In this document: positions 27,808 through 36,628 of the stretch, one piece after another
Numbering within the stretch: position 1 is the first letter of the stretch
Layout: each line of letters begins with the position of its first letter
Origin: Pseudomonadota bacterium
Lineage (GTDB): Bacteria > Myxococcota_A > Polyangia > Haliangiales > Haliangiaceae
Direction of reading: 5' to 3'
DNA: 64,000 bases
Assembly (NCBI GenBank): GCA_022360315.1
Contig: JAKSDA010000298.1
Span: 1-64,000, forward strand
Program-made: the position numbers and the translations under genes
Notes under the pieces: model-generated
Told to the model about the DNA's origin: nothing
The model's database searches: none
The model's input: only the letters and a program-made list of their open reading frames with translations

Positions 27808-30800
27808 CTCTTATCCAGTTCTTCGCCAAAGTGGCCATAGACGGCGGGCAGAACCAGTAGAGTGAGAAGCGTCGAGGTGATGAGGCCGCCGATGACCACG
27901 CTCGCTAGCGGTCGCTGCACTTCGGCGCCAGCGCTGGTGGCCAGCGCCATCGGCACAAATCCCAGCGATGCAACAAGTGCCGTCATCAGAACAGGACGCA
28001 GCCTGATCATCGCTCCCTTGATCGCTGCCTCCCGGGGCGGCGCACCGTGGCTTTGAAGCTTGCGAACATACGATATCAATACCACTCCGTTGAGCACGGC
28101 AATTCCAAACAATGCGATGAACCCAACCCCCGCCGATATCGAAAATGGCATGTCGCGTACCCACAACGCGACGAGCCCACCGGTGGCCGCAAACGGCACG
28201 TTCAAGTAGATGATCAGCGCAGGCCGGGCTGAGCCGTAGGCCATATAAAGAAGTAGAAAGATCGACAGAAGTGCCACCGGAACAACCACGAGCAGCCGCG
28301 CAGAGGCCTCTGCCAGGTTCTTGAACTGCCCACCCCACTCGACGTAGTAGCCCGGCGGAATAACCCCACTGCCGGCGATACGCTCGCGCGCCTCGGCAAC
28401 AAAGCTACCGAGATCCCGCCCCCGAACATTGGCCTCGACAGTCAGCCGCCGTTGAATGCGGTCCCGACTGATCTGCGCAGGGCCGTCTTCTACCAAGAGC
28501 TCTGCCAATTGGCCAAGCGGCACCAGCCTCCCATCCGCTGCCGCAATGGGTATTCGGCGAATCGCCTCCAGGCTCGACCGCGCCGGCGTTGCATACCGCA
28601 CCTGCAGGGCGAAGCGCCGCTGTCCCTCGAAAACCTCGCCGACTTGCCTGCCACCCATGGCAGACACCGCATCCAATACATCGACAGCGTTGACACCATA
28701 ACGGGCAATCTGATCCCGTTTGATCCGCACGCGCAGGAACGGCAGCCCGGCAACCTGCTCCGCTTTTACGTCGGCAGCGCCAGGAACACCGTTGATGACG
28801 CGAACAATCTGATCACCAATTCGCCGCATTTCGTCGAGATCATCTCCGTAGACGCTGATCGCTACATCTGAACGCACACCACTGATGAGCTCATTGGTGC
28901 GAAGCTCGATCGGCTGCGAGAAACTGAATCGCTGGCCCGGTACCTCGTCGGTGAGGGTCTTGTTGATCGCCTCCACTAACTCGGCCTTGGAGGAGGCACG
29001 CTGCCATTTCTCGGGTGACTTCAGAATGACAAAGATGTCGGAGATGTCCACACCCATCGGATCGGTTGCGATCTCGGGACGGCCGGTTTTCGATACCACG
29101 GTTTCGATCTCATCGGGAAAATTGTCGAGCAGTGACTGCTCGACGCGGGTAGTCGCCCGAACGGATTCTTCTAGCGACACAGACGGTAGCCTGATGGCCT
29201 GAATCGCCATGGCTCCCTCATCGAGCCGTGGAACGAACTCAGTCCCGATAAAGGGCACGATGACGAGCGATCCGAAAAACAGGCCAACGGCGACCAGGAA
29301 GGTCTTCCATGGGCTGGCAACTGCCCTGCGCAGGACGGGATGGTACATCGCAGCGATTTTGCGGACAATCCACGGCTCGCGCTCGGCCACGCCACGTCGA
29401 AACACAAACGTCGCCATTGCCGGGATCCAGGTGAGCGCAAGAACTAGGGACGCGGCGAGAGCAAATACCACGGTCAGCGCCATCGGGCGGAACATCTTGC
29501 CCTCGATCCCCTCGAGAGTGAGCACGGGCAGATAGACGATCAGGATGATGCTGACCGCAAAGACCACTGGCCGCGCCACTTCTCGGCCAGCTGAAGCGAC
29601 CACACCGATCACTTTGTCTCCGCGTGCCCGTCGCTGGCTGACCAGACGGGCAATGTTCTCGGCCATCACCACAGAACCGTCGACAATGAGGCCGAAATCG
29701 AGAGCACCGAGGCTCATCAGGTTGCCCGACAGGCCAGCCAGCCGCATCGCAATAAACGCCGCCAACATGCTGAGCGGAATCGCCGAGGCGACGAGAAGGC
29801 CGGCACGGAGGTTGCCGAGAAGTAGCAAGAGCACGACGATGACCAGTGTTCCGCCCTCGATCAAATTGATCGCAACTGTGCGAATCGTGCGATTCACGAG
29901 GATCGTCCGATCATAAAATGTCTCGATGGTGACGCCTGGCGGCAAGGTCGGTCGAATGCTCTGGACCTTTGCCTCCACATCGCGCGCAACCTCCCTGGAG
30001 TTCGCGCCCATCAACATCATGGCGATCCCGGTGACAACCTCGCCCCGGCCGTCTCGCGTTACTGCGCCCTGGCGAACCATGGGTGCAGTGGTCACCCGAC
30101 CCAGATCGCCAATCGTGATGGGCGCCCCGTTCTGTGGAGTCGATACAACGACACTCCTGATGTCGTGTAACGTCTGGACCAGGCCCTCGCCGCGAATGAG
30201 GTATTGCTCGCCACCGCGGATAAGGTAAGCGCCTCCCGCATTGGCGTTGTTATTCTCGATAGCCTCGAACACCCTGCCCACCGATAAATTGAAAGAGGTC
30301 AGTCGCGCGGGCTCGAGCTGGACCTCGAAGGTCTTCAGTTCGCCGCCGAATGTGTTTACCTCGACCACTCCGGGGATGGTGCGCAGCTGGTACGCCACAT
30401 ACCAATCCAGAATGGTGCGAAGCTCCATCGGTGTGTAGCACTCGTCTGTATCGTGCGTACTGTCCTCGCACATTGGCTCGCCGCGAACCTCGAACTGATA
30501 AATCTCGCCCAGACCACTCGATATGGGTCCCATCTCGGGCATGCCATATCCCTCGGGAATAGCCTCTCGCGCTTCCGCAAGCCTCTCGGCGACCAGCTGC
30601 CTGGCAAAGTAGATGTCCGTGCCATCCTCGAACACAATGGTGACAGCAGACAACCCAAACTTCGATACGCTCCTTATCTGTTTGAGGCTCGGTAGACCGC
30701 CCATTACTGTCTCGACCGGAAACGTCACGAACTGTTCGACCTCCAGGGGGCCCAGTGCAGGGGCTGTGGTGAGGACCTGCACCTGGACGTTGGTCACGTC

Positions 30801-30920
30801 TGGTACCGCGTCGATGGGGAGTTCCTGCGCAGCGCGGACGCCGAGAGCACCTACCAGGAGCACGAAAAAGACCACGAGTAAGCGGTTGCGAATCGAAAAC
30901 TCGATAATTCGCTCAAACAT
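27708..30920 (-). CDS. czcA: CzcA/CusA-family heavy-metal RND efflux pump
   Basis: A 1070-residue inner-membrane RND transporter, proton-driven, exporting divalent or monovalent metal ions across the envelope. The N-terminus (IEFSIRNRLLVVFFVLLVGA, AAQELPIDAVPDVTNVQVQV) and the metal-RND core LGALDFGLIVDGSVVMAENI with charged Asp residues in the central helix are characteristic. Twelve helices and two large periplasmic loops fit the family; the length is usual. It follows czcB with an 11-base gap and is the last gene of the operon. The exact metal cannot be read from the sequence. Its 3' end overlaps the secreted-protein gene. Confidence 0.95.
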   Translation of the reverse strand: MFERIIEFSIRNRLLVVFFVLLVGALGVRAAQELPIDAVPDVTNVQVQVLTTAPALGPLEVEQFVTFPVETVMGGLPSLKQIRSVSKFGLSAVTIVFEDGTDIYFARQLVAERLAEAREAIPEGYGMPEMGPISSGLGEIYQFEVRGEPMCEDSTHDTDECYTPMELRTILDWYVAYQLRTIPGVVEVNTFGGELKTFEVQLEPARLTSFNLSVGRVFEAIENNNANAGGAYLIRGGEQYLIRGEGLVQTLHDIRSVVVSTPQNGAPITIGDLGRVTTAPMVRQGAVTRDGRGEVVTGIAMMLMGANSREVARDVEAKVQSIRPTLPPGVTIETFYDRTILVNRTIRTVAINLIEGGTLVIVVLLLLLGNLRAGLLVASAIPLSMLAAFIAMRLAGLSGNLMSLGALDFGLIVDGSVVMAENIARLVSQRRARGDKVIGVVASAGREVARPVVFAVSIILIVYLPVLTLEGIEGKMFRPMALTVVFALAASLVLALTWIPAMATFVFRRGVAEREPWIVRKIAAMYHPVLRRAVASPWKTFLVAVGLFFGSLVIVPFIGTEFVPRLDEGAMAIQAIRLPSVSLEESVRATTRVEQSLLDNFPDEIETVVSKTGRPEIATDPMGVDISDIFVILKSPEKWQRASSKAELVEAINKTLTDEVPGQRFSFSQPIELRTNELISGVRSDVAISVYGDDLDEMRRIGDQIVRVINGVPGAADVKAEQVAGLPFLRVRIKRDQIARYGVNAVDVLDAVSAMGGRQVGEVFEGQRRFALQVRYATPARSSLEAIRRIPIAAADGRLVPLGQLAELLVEDGPAQISRDRIQRRLTVEANVRGRDLGSFVAEARERIAGSGVIPPGYYVEWGGQFKNLAEASARLLVVVPVALLSIFLLLYMAYGSARPALIIYLNVPFAATGGLVALWVRDMPFSISAGVGFIALFGIAVLNGVVLISYVRKLQSHGAPPREAAIKGAMIRLRPVLMTALVASLGFVPMALATSAGAEVQRPLASVVIGGLITSTLLTLLVLPAVYGHFGEELDKSQKARPKRGSRSRLPYHSVGRRVGVSGTTSEPT

Positions 30921-30931
30921 TACAAATCTCC

Positions 30932-32128
30932 TCAGTGAGCGTGGCCATCGCTCATCTGAGCGCGAAGCAGTTCGGACTTCAGAGTGAAGGCGCCGGCCAC
31001 TACCACGTTGTCGCCAACGCCTGGGCCAGTGCGAAGCTCCACAAGGCCGCCCGAGCGACTGCCAAGGCTGACAGGAACACTGCGAAATTCACCCGGGCCA
31101 CCGCCCGGGACGAACACAACCGGCTGATCGCCAATATTGACAACAGCCTCCTCGGGCACGCTGGCAACCAGCGCGGTGTGGACTCCTGGAGGCGATAGCG
31201 CGATATCCGCGAAGAGCCCGGCTCTGAGTTCCCCGGCCGAGTTATCCAGCTCGACGCGGATGGGCAACGTGCGCGAGTGTTCGTCCAGCACACGACCGAC
31301 GTATTCGACCGACCCGGTCCACGACCGGCCCGGGAACGCCTGTAGAGTGATTCTGGCCGATGCTCCGAGACGGGCCGCCGCAACGTCCTGCTCGTAGACA
31401 CGGCCCGCGATCCAGACACGCGATGTATCGGCGACGACAAACATCGGTCTATCAGTTCCGACAACTTCGCCGGGTGTGGCGTGGCGTTCGATAATGACGC
31501 CGGCAAGCGGACTTCGGATCGAGACCGAGGCACCGGCTTGAAGTGATCCTCCGTACACCTGGAGCCGATCCCGGGCCGCTGCCAGTTCCGCCCTTGCCCG
31601 CCGTAGCTCCCCCTGCGCCTCCAGAAGGTTGCGCTTTGAACCGATGCCCTCATCGCGCAATTTCTGTTGCCGCTCGAAGTTCGCCACAGCCAGATCCACC
31701 GCTCCCGTAGCCCGACTCAGCTCGGCTCGTGCCTCGCCGAGAGCCACGCTGCGCAGGGTGACGAGGACCTGTCCTTTTTTCACTTCGTCGCCGAGGGACA
31801 CTTTTACGGACCCAACCTGGCCCGAGTACATAGGGGTTATGTGAGCGACCCGATCCGGGTTGAGCTGGACTTCTGCCGGGACATGGACGCCACCGACCAG
31901 GGACTCACTCTTGACAGTGCCAAGGCGAATTCCACTGCGCCGCTGGCCAGGTTCGGTTAGGTGGACTGTCCCGGGCTCCTCGTCGGCTGAATGTCCATCT
32001 TTATGATCTGCATGGTCTTCATGACCTTCATGGTCTTTATGATCTTCCTGATGAGAGCCGTCATGCGAGCTGCAGCCAGTCGCGGCAAATACCAGCACCA
32101 ACACGAGGCTGTGAGTCACGTTTCTCAT
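30932..32128 (-). CDS. czcB: CzcB/CusB-family periplasmic adaptor lipoprotein with His-rich N-terminus
   Basis: A 398-residue membrane-fusion protein bridging CzcA and CzcC. The lipobox is AATGC with Cys19. Residues about 23-48 form a His/Asp/Glu-rich stretch (SHQEDHKDHEGHEDHADHK), a likely metal-binding site. The lipoyl-type and hairpin region (LGDEVKKGQVLVTLRSVALG) and barrel (RITLQAFPGRSWTGSVEYVG) follow in the usual order, and the C-terminus again contains His (DGHAH). It overlaps the upstream czcC by 4 bases (ATGA). Confidence 0.93.
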   Translation of the reverse strand: MRNVTHSLVLVLVFAATGCSSHDGSHQEDHKDHEGHEDHADHKDGHSADEEPGTVHLTEPGQRRSGIRLGTVKSESLVGGVHVPAEVQLNPDRVAHITPMYSGQVGSVKVSLGDEVKKGQVLVTLRSVALGEARAELSRATGAVDLAVANFERQQKLRDEGIGSKRNLLEAQGELRRARAELAAARDRLQVYGGSLQAGASVSIRSPLAGVIIERHATPGEVVGTDRPMFVVADTSRVWIAGRVYEQDVAAARLGASARITLQAFPGRSWTGSVEYVGRVLDEHSRTLPIRVELDNSAGELRAGLFADIALSPPGVHTALVASVPEEAVVNIGDQPVVFVPGGGPGEFRSVPVSLGSRSGGLVELRTGPGVGDNVVVAGAFTLKSELLRAQMSDGHAH

Positions 32129-33501
32129 TGTTCTTGCTCCTCATCATCGACGTGATGTTCGTCTGGCCAGATTTCAGTTCCGATCTGGCTCTCCAGTTCT
32201 GCCACTGCGCGGAAGTAGTCATCGAACGCGCTGAGTGCATCGCGTTCGAGCTGCAAAAAGCGCCCACGAGCGGCGAGCACCTCGACAATGTCGATCTCGC
32301 CCAATTCAAAGGCCCGTTCGATGAGCCTGAGGTTTTGCGCAAAGGTGGGGATGATGTCTGTGCCATAGGCATCGAGCCTATCGGCGGCTGCATCGACCGC
32401 ATCAGCGGCGCGGGCGATGCGTGCGCGAAGCTGGCGCAGGTAGGCCGCAGCTTGCGCGTTCACGGCGGATACGTCTGCTCCAGCCCGAGCTCGGGAGGCC
32501 TGATTGCGGCGAAACAGGGGGAGCGGGATGCTTACACCCACTAGCCCAATGTGCTGATCCTCCGTGCCGGCGGCTGTGGCCTCGTCTTCGCGGATGTAGC
32601 TCATCGCCACCGCGATATCGGGCCACGCTTCCCGGTCGGCAACGCGTTTGCGCGCCTGGGCTAGCTCAGCGGCGGCTGCAAATCGCCTCACTGCGGGATG
32701 ACGCACCAGGCCCCGCTGCACCAGATCCGCAACCGGCGGCGCGCGGCGCGACTTATCCAGCGTGCCAGCGGGCTCGGGCAGCTTGCTCGTCGGCCAGCCG
32801 GCCAGCTCGGCCAGAGTCAACCTGGCAGCGCGGTACCCGGCACCTGCCTTGATTTTTTCCTGCCGCGCCCGGGCGACCTCCCCTTCGGCGACGCGAACCT
32901 GCAACAGTGAAATATCCCCGGCTCTGTGCCGTTTTTGCGCGATCGCGAGCAATCTCTCGGTGAACTGGAACAGGCGATCAGCAGCCTCCATCCGTGCCCG
33001 AGCCACCAGCGCCGCATGAAATGCCGTGTGGACTTCGAGGTGGACCCGCCACCGCACCTCCGCGATCTGTGCCATGGTCAGTTTTCGAAACTGATTGGCC
33101 GCATCGATGCGAAGGCCGCGCTGTCCGCCGATCTCAAACCGTTGCTGCACAGAGACCTCGACCTCATAGGCCGTACCATCGGTATTGATCCTCGGGCCGA
33201 AAGAGATGTCGAGGACCGGGTCCTCGGCCAGCAACAGGGACGCCGCAGCCCGCTCAGCCTCGACGCGTGCAAGTGTGCCGGTCGCGGCCTCGATGGCCGG
33301 GGCATGTCGATCCGCATAAGCGAGGATAGCGCGCAGAGAGACGCGCTCATCGCGCTCGGGGTCGGGCAGAGCCCCTCCAGGGTGTGATTTCTCGAGTTGC
33401 CCTGGCCAGGCCCGGGTCATATCAAAAGCGGCAGTGCGCAAGCATCCTGAAAGAGCAGTAATGCACAGGATGCCGCACACCATCTCGGTAGATCGGTGCA
33501 T
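32125..33501 (-). CDS. czcC: CzcC-like outer-membrane efflux protein (TolC family)
   Basis: A 458-residue lipoprotein of the outer-membrane-factor family, which forms the outer-membrane channel of the metal pump. ATG 33501 with GGAG nine bases upstream gives the signal peptide and lipobox ALSGC (Cys20); the frame extends 11 codons upstream to 33534 without need. The two repeated coiled-coil halves are visible (ALVARARMEAADRLFQFTER, then YLRQLRARIARAADAVDAAA). It is the first structural gene of czcCBA; the His-rich small gene lies 190 bases upstream. Confidence 0.92.
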   Translation of the reverse strand: MHRSTEMVCGILCITALSGCLRTAAFDMTRAWPGQLEKSHPGGALPDPERDERVSLRAILAYADRHAPAIEAATGTLARVEAERAAASLLLAEDPVLDISFGPRINTDGTAYEVEVSVQQRFEIGGQRGLRIDAANQFRKLTMAQIAEVRWRVHLEVHTAFHAALVARARMEAADRLFQFTERLLAIAQKRHRAGDISLLQVRVAEGEVARARQEKIKAGAGYRAARLTLAELAGWPTSKLPEPAGTLDKSRRAPPVADLVQRGLVRHPAVRRFAAAAELAQARKRVADREAWPDIAVAMSYIREDEATAAGTEDQHIGLVGVSIPLPLFRRNQASRARAGADVSAVNAQAAAYLRQLRARIARAADAVDAAADRLDAYGTDIIPTFAQNLRLIERAFELGEIDIVEVLAARGRFLQLERDALSAFDDYFRAVAELESQIGTEIWPDEHHVDDEEQEQ

Positions 33502-33556
33502 AGCTCTATCTCCACCGCCCGCACGAGCGGGCATTGTCGAACGGTTACAGTGCGAC

Positions 33557-33638
33557 CGATCGAATAGCCAGCCGCCCGGCCGCTCCGCTTCGCATCAACT
33601 CCGCTTCGCGTTCCTTGCCGGGACGTCCAACCGACCGG
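33557..33638 (-). repeat. dispersed 82-bp repeat, copy A (intergenic)
   Basis: Between the His-rich small gene and czcC. From CGATCGAATAGCC to GGGACGTCCAACC it matches 61232-61313 without gaps at roughly 85% identity. Read on the minus strand one frame encodes VGWTSRQGTRSGVDAKRSGR then AAGYSI, almost the same peptide as the in-gene copy. It is intergenic here. A 12-bp palindrome CTATCGCGATAG at 33679-33690 lies between the repeat and the small gene. Confidence 0.8.
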
Positions 33639-33692
33639 ACAACGCACAGGACGTTGCCGGGCATCGGGCGCACCACTCCTATCGCGATAGAG

Positions 33693-34028
33693 CTAGGCGA
33701 TGGGCGGGCGGAACAGCTCGCTTACAAAACCCGATGGATGCACGCTGTCGCCGCCCGAGACTGCACAACGCTCTGCAGATGCGGTAACAGCCGTGGTGAA
33801 CAGTGCGTCTGCCGCGAGGAACGTCGATGATTTATGGCAAAGGCAGGTGTGATACGGACCAGAGCACCCGTGTTCCCCCGAGGGATCGGTGTCACTATGG
33901 CCGTCGCCACCACCGTGCGCGGTATCGCCATGAGTGATGAGATGAACGGCATTTTCGGTCAGCTCGCCAGCCCCCGGAATCATCAGGTAGGTCAGGAAAA
34001 TAGCTATGATAGGTGCGGCAACGCGCAT
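33693..34028 (-). CDS. small His-rich secreted protein in the metal-efflux cluster
   Basis: A 111-residue protein with a short hydrophobic N-terminus (APIIAIFLTYLMIPGAGELT) that could be a signal peptide, followed by a His/Asp/Gly-rich stretch (HGDTAHGGGDGHSDTD) and three Cys residues (HGCSGPYHTCLCHK). The HGCSGxxHxCxCH pattern could bind a metal. Proteins of this kind often stand just upstream of czcCBA operons; here it precedes czcC on the same strand. A role in periplasmic metal binding or sensing is inferred. The start is ATG 34028. Confidence 0.65.
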   Translation of the reverse strand: MRVAAPIIAIFLTYLMIPGAGELTENAVHLITHGDTAHGGGDGHSDTDPSGEHGCSGPYHTCLCHKSSTFLAADALFTTAVTASAERCAVSGGDSVHPSGFVSELFRPPIA

Positions 34029-34127
34029 TCCTGAGCTTCAATGGTAATTCAGCGGCGACAAGTCAGCAATCTCAAACATGTGCTTGAGCAGTGAAGCCGG
34101 GCGGCAGCGCCGCGCGCGAACTTCGGC

Positions 34128-35273
34128 TCAGATCAATTTGAAGGTTGCCGTTGCCATGCGCACGCCGTTGACCTGCAGCTCCAACCGATGGACCCCTGGG
34201 TACAGCGCTCGAATCGTGGTGAGCCGCATGGCATGGCGTTTCTCCACAGTCAGCTGGCCGCGAGCTGGCAGCCGCACGCGCGTCCATTTGAATACTTTGG
34301 CCGCGGTCTTGCCGCCCTGACGGACATAGTGGACCGCGTAATCGACCAGCAAATCCTGGGCGCGACCGAGCGTGGAGGTCAGTTGCGCGGTGAGTTGCAC
34401 CGCACTGCCGACTGCAATCTGTTTGGGCCGAACCCATAGCTCGGCTGACAGCTTCTTCGGCGGGGCAAACCCGACCACTGCAAGCGCGTCGGGGTCGCCT
34501 GCTTTCACCAGCGATCGCAGTGCGTGTTTGACGATCCAGTCGCGCCCGGTAGTGCTGTGCCGAGACCACGCCTTGCAACGTCTCACCACAGCCATCGGGT
34601 GGTCCTTGGCGATGTCATTCAGGTTGTTTGCAACCGAGCGGCGCACATACAACTCATCGTCATCTTTCAGTGCCTCGACAATGGGCCAGATCGGGCTGGG
34701 GTCGGACACCAGGGCGCGCAGTTTTTTGCCCCATGGTAAACGAGGTCGCGTGCCCTCGGAGCACCAGCGGCGCACGTGTTGATTGGGGTGATCGGTCAAA
34801 CTCTGCAAGCGCGCGAAGGTTTCTCGAGGACGTTGCTCCACAAAAGGTCGCACTGCGAACTCGGACGAAAACCGTTTGGTCAACTCAACCATGGCCGACA
34901 TCGATGCATCGAAGTGGTTCAGGCCGTGGTCGGCGATGAACTGTCCCACCGGCCACTGTAGCCAGCCGTCGGTGACCGATTCGGCGTCGGGCTGTTCGGG
35001 GGGAAGGCTGCGGGTCAAGACATGCAACGCTGCGGGAATGGAGTCGGGTAACGTGGCGCGCAGCGCATCGGAAAACTGCCGCACCCGCCCGGCAAACTCC
35101 AGCCCTTTGAGGTTGCGCGCCGCCAGCCGAACGAACCGCTTTTGGTCAAAGCCAGGTTGCACATCCGCCACCTGGCTGGCCAGTCGTTGTGCTGCGGTCC
35201 GGTCGAACCAGTCCTTGAACGCTTTGGGTTTCTGCCTGGCTTGCTTGCTGTCGCTCACCTGTCGAGAGTGCAT
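34128..35273 (-). CDS. AlkC-like DNA alkylation repair protein (HEAT-like)
   Basis: About 381 residues. ALK (HEAT-like) repeats are visible in HPNQHVRRWCSEGTRPRLPW and DELYVRRSVANNLNDIAKDH; these resemble the AlkC/AlkD-type DNA glycosylases that remove 3-methyladenine and 7-methylguanine. The C-terminal 90 residues (VGSAVQLTAQLTSTLGRAQD, VNGVRMATATFKLI) look like the immunoglobulin-like domain of AlkC. ATG 35273 (MHSRQVSDSKQARQKPKAF) is favoured over 35333. It is not obviously in an operon; the small His-rich gene lies 99 bases downstream. Confidence 0.85.
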   Translation of the reverse strand: MHSRQVSDSKQARQKPKAFKDWFDRTAAQRLASQVADVQPGFDQKRFVRLAARNLKGLEFAGRVRQFSDALRATLPDSIPAALHVLTRSLPPEQPDAESVTDGWLQWPVGQFIADHGLNHFDASMSAMVELTKRFSSEFAVRPFVEQRPRETFARLQSLTDHPNQHVRRWCSEGTRPRLPWGKKLRALVSDPSPIWPIVEALKDDDELYVRRSVANNLNDIAKDHPMAVVRRCKAWSRHSTTGRDWIVKHALRSLVKAGDPDALAVVGFAPPKKLSAELWVRPKQIAVGSAVQLTAQLTSTLGRAQDLLVDYAVHYVRQGGKTAAKVFKWTRVRLPARGQLTVEKRHAMRLTTIRALYPGVHRLELQVNGVRMATATFKLI

Positions 35274-35737
35274 CACGGTTCGTGTTCCAACTGTTGTCCG
35301 ATGTGGAGTTTGCGATTGCTTCAAACCTGGCATCGTGCTGCGATTGCCAGGCCGTTGTTGAGTAGGTTGGTGTGTGCTCGCGGTCAGAATCTGGCGTCGT
35401 CAAAGTTGACGCCAGGCGCTGCGCACCAGATGCTCAGTCCGTCGATGTCGTGGAAGGTCGCCCCGAACGGCATTCGTGGGTCAAGTGCTCATCGGGCCCG
35501 ATGCCGCCGGTATCGTCGTAGAGTGGTTTTGTGTGATCGCAGCCACGGGCTGTAATGGGGAGTAATGGACACCTGGGGTCCTGCCTGGTACATTGACTTT
35601 CCATCGTGTTTGGCAGGTGGGAGCAATATGAACGCTGTGCAGGCGCTGGTGCCTGTGGAGAAGCAACTGGTACCCAGGATAATGACACTGCCACCCGTAT
35701 TTCGAGGCTCAGCCTCGAACGAGAAGTCGCGATCCAG
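35274..35737. other. intergenic region with possible broken small Cys-containing gene
   Basis: On the minus strand, ATG 35604 opens a frame (MESQCTRQDPRCPLLPIT, then GCDHTKPLYDDTGGIGPDEH) that at about 35470 breaks; in the next frame it continues as PFGATFHDIDGLSIWCAAPG and stops at 35394. The two parts read like one small Cys-containing protein with a single-base loss, but no homologue is recognised. On the plus strand a 37-codon frame at 35628-35741 has GGGAG upstream; it looks spurious. No tRNA or repeat was recognised. Confidence 0.3.
35394..35604 (-). pseudogene. possible frameshifted small Cys-containing protein
   Basis: See the intergenic entry: the two frames joined around position 35470 give about 70 residues with Cys at several positions and the C-terminal part FHDIDGLSIWCAAPGVNFDD. 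This is a hypothesis from reading alone; without a homologue it remains weak. Confidence 0.25.
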
Positions 35738-36376
35738 CTAATGAGCAGAGCTCAGCTTCTCGTGCAACCAGGCGCGAGCGAAGCGCCACTCGCGTTCGAT
35801 GGTTCGCGCCGAGACCTCGAGCACTTCGGCTATCTCTATTGTGCTGAGCCCGGCGAAATAGCGCAGAAGTACGATCTCGGCCTTCCTGGGGTGGGCTTTT
35901 TCCAGGTGCTCGAGGGCTTCATGAAGTGAAAGGAGTTCTTCCGGCGTCAACGCCAGGGCACGATCGCCGTCGATGAGAGTTACTGTTTCGCGGATCTGGA
36001 TCTGTCCGCCGCCGCGTTTGACCGCATTCTTGTTGCGCGCAAAGTTTGCGAGAATATCCCGCATGGCCCGCGCGGCTGCCCCAAAAAAATGGCCTCGCCC
36101 ATTCCAACCGCGCTCTTGCCCGGCGACCAGACGCATATACACTTCGTGCACGAGCGCAGTCGGTTGCAGCGTCTGTCCAGGCGGTAGCCGCGACAGGCGC
36201 GCCTGGGCCAGCTTGCGCAATTCTGGATAGAGCGTGGCGACAAGCTCGTTCGCGGTGTCCAGATCGCGCCTGTCCGACTCGCCGCCAGTATATTTGGTGT
36301 CCCGCAGTATCGATGGCTCACCCGGCCCATGCTCTTGCGGCACCTGCATATCTAGGTCTTGTTGTCGGATATTCAT
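35738..36376 (-). CDS. ECF-type RNA polymerase sigma factor (TIGR02999-like)
   Basis: A 212-residue sigma-70-family factor. Region 2 (LYPELRKLAQARLSRLPPGQ, ALVHEVYMRLV, GHFFGAAARAMRDILANFAR) and region 4 (RKAEIVLLRYFAGLSTIEIA, LEVSARTIEREWRFARAWL) match the sigma subfamily found with TPR kinases in Acidobacteria, Planctomycetes and Myxococcota. ATG 36376 is preferred over a TTG three codons upstream. It is divergent from the TPR kinase at 36609 with about 230 bases between, suggesting a sigma factor controlled through that kinase (inference). Confidence 0.9.
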   Translation of the reverse strand: MNIRQQDLDMQVPQEHGPGEPSILRDTKYTGGESDRRDLDTANELVATLYPELRKLAQARLSRLPPGQTLQPTALVHEVYMRLVAGQERGWNGRGHFFGAAARAMRDILANFARNKNAVKRGGGQIQIRETVTLIDGDRALALTPEELLSLHEALEHLEKAHPRKAEIVLLRYFAGLSTIEIAEVLEVSARTIEREWRFARAWLHEKLSSAH

Positions 36377-36559
36377 TCTCGTCAACTATGCCGCTAATTT
36401 CACCGTTCTGCCACGATTTGTATACGAGTGCCGTTACCTCGCCGAGGTATTCTGGTGCGCTCTCGCCGGAGGTGAGGGGCTGTTGTTGCCGGACGCGACC
36501 GGTAAGGTAACTCTGTGTGATTTCGTTCATTTAACTGGTTTTTATTGGAGCTGTAATCA

Positions 36560-36628
36560 ATGACTGGACTTCCAATGGATTGCAACTTCTTCTTGTGGGT
36601 TGGGAGCCATGGGCGAGCAATCATCTAA
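36560..36628 (+). CDS. possible 22-residue leader peptide overlapping kinase start
   Basis: ATG 36560 with GGAG nine bases upstream (TTGGAGCTGTAATCA) encodes MTGLPMDCNFFLWVGSHGRA plus two Ile and stops at TAA 36626-36628, 17 bases inside the kinase gene that starts at 36609. The kinase itself lacks a well-spaced ribosome-binding site, so ribosomes finishing this peptide could re-initiate there. Function is inference. Confidence 0.35.
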   Translation: MTGLPMDCNFFLWVGSHGRAII

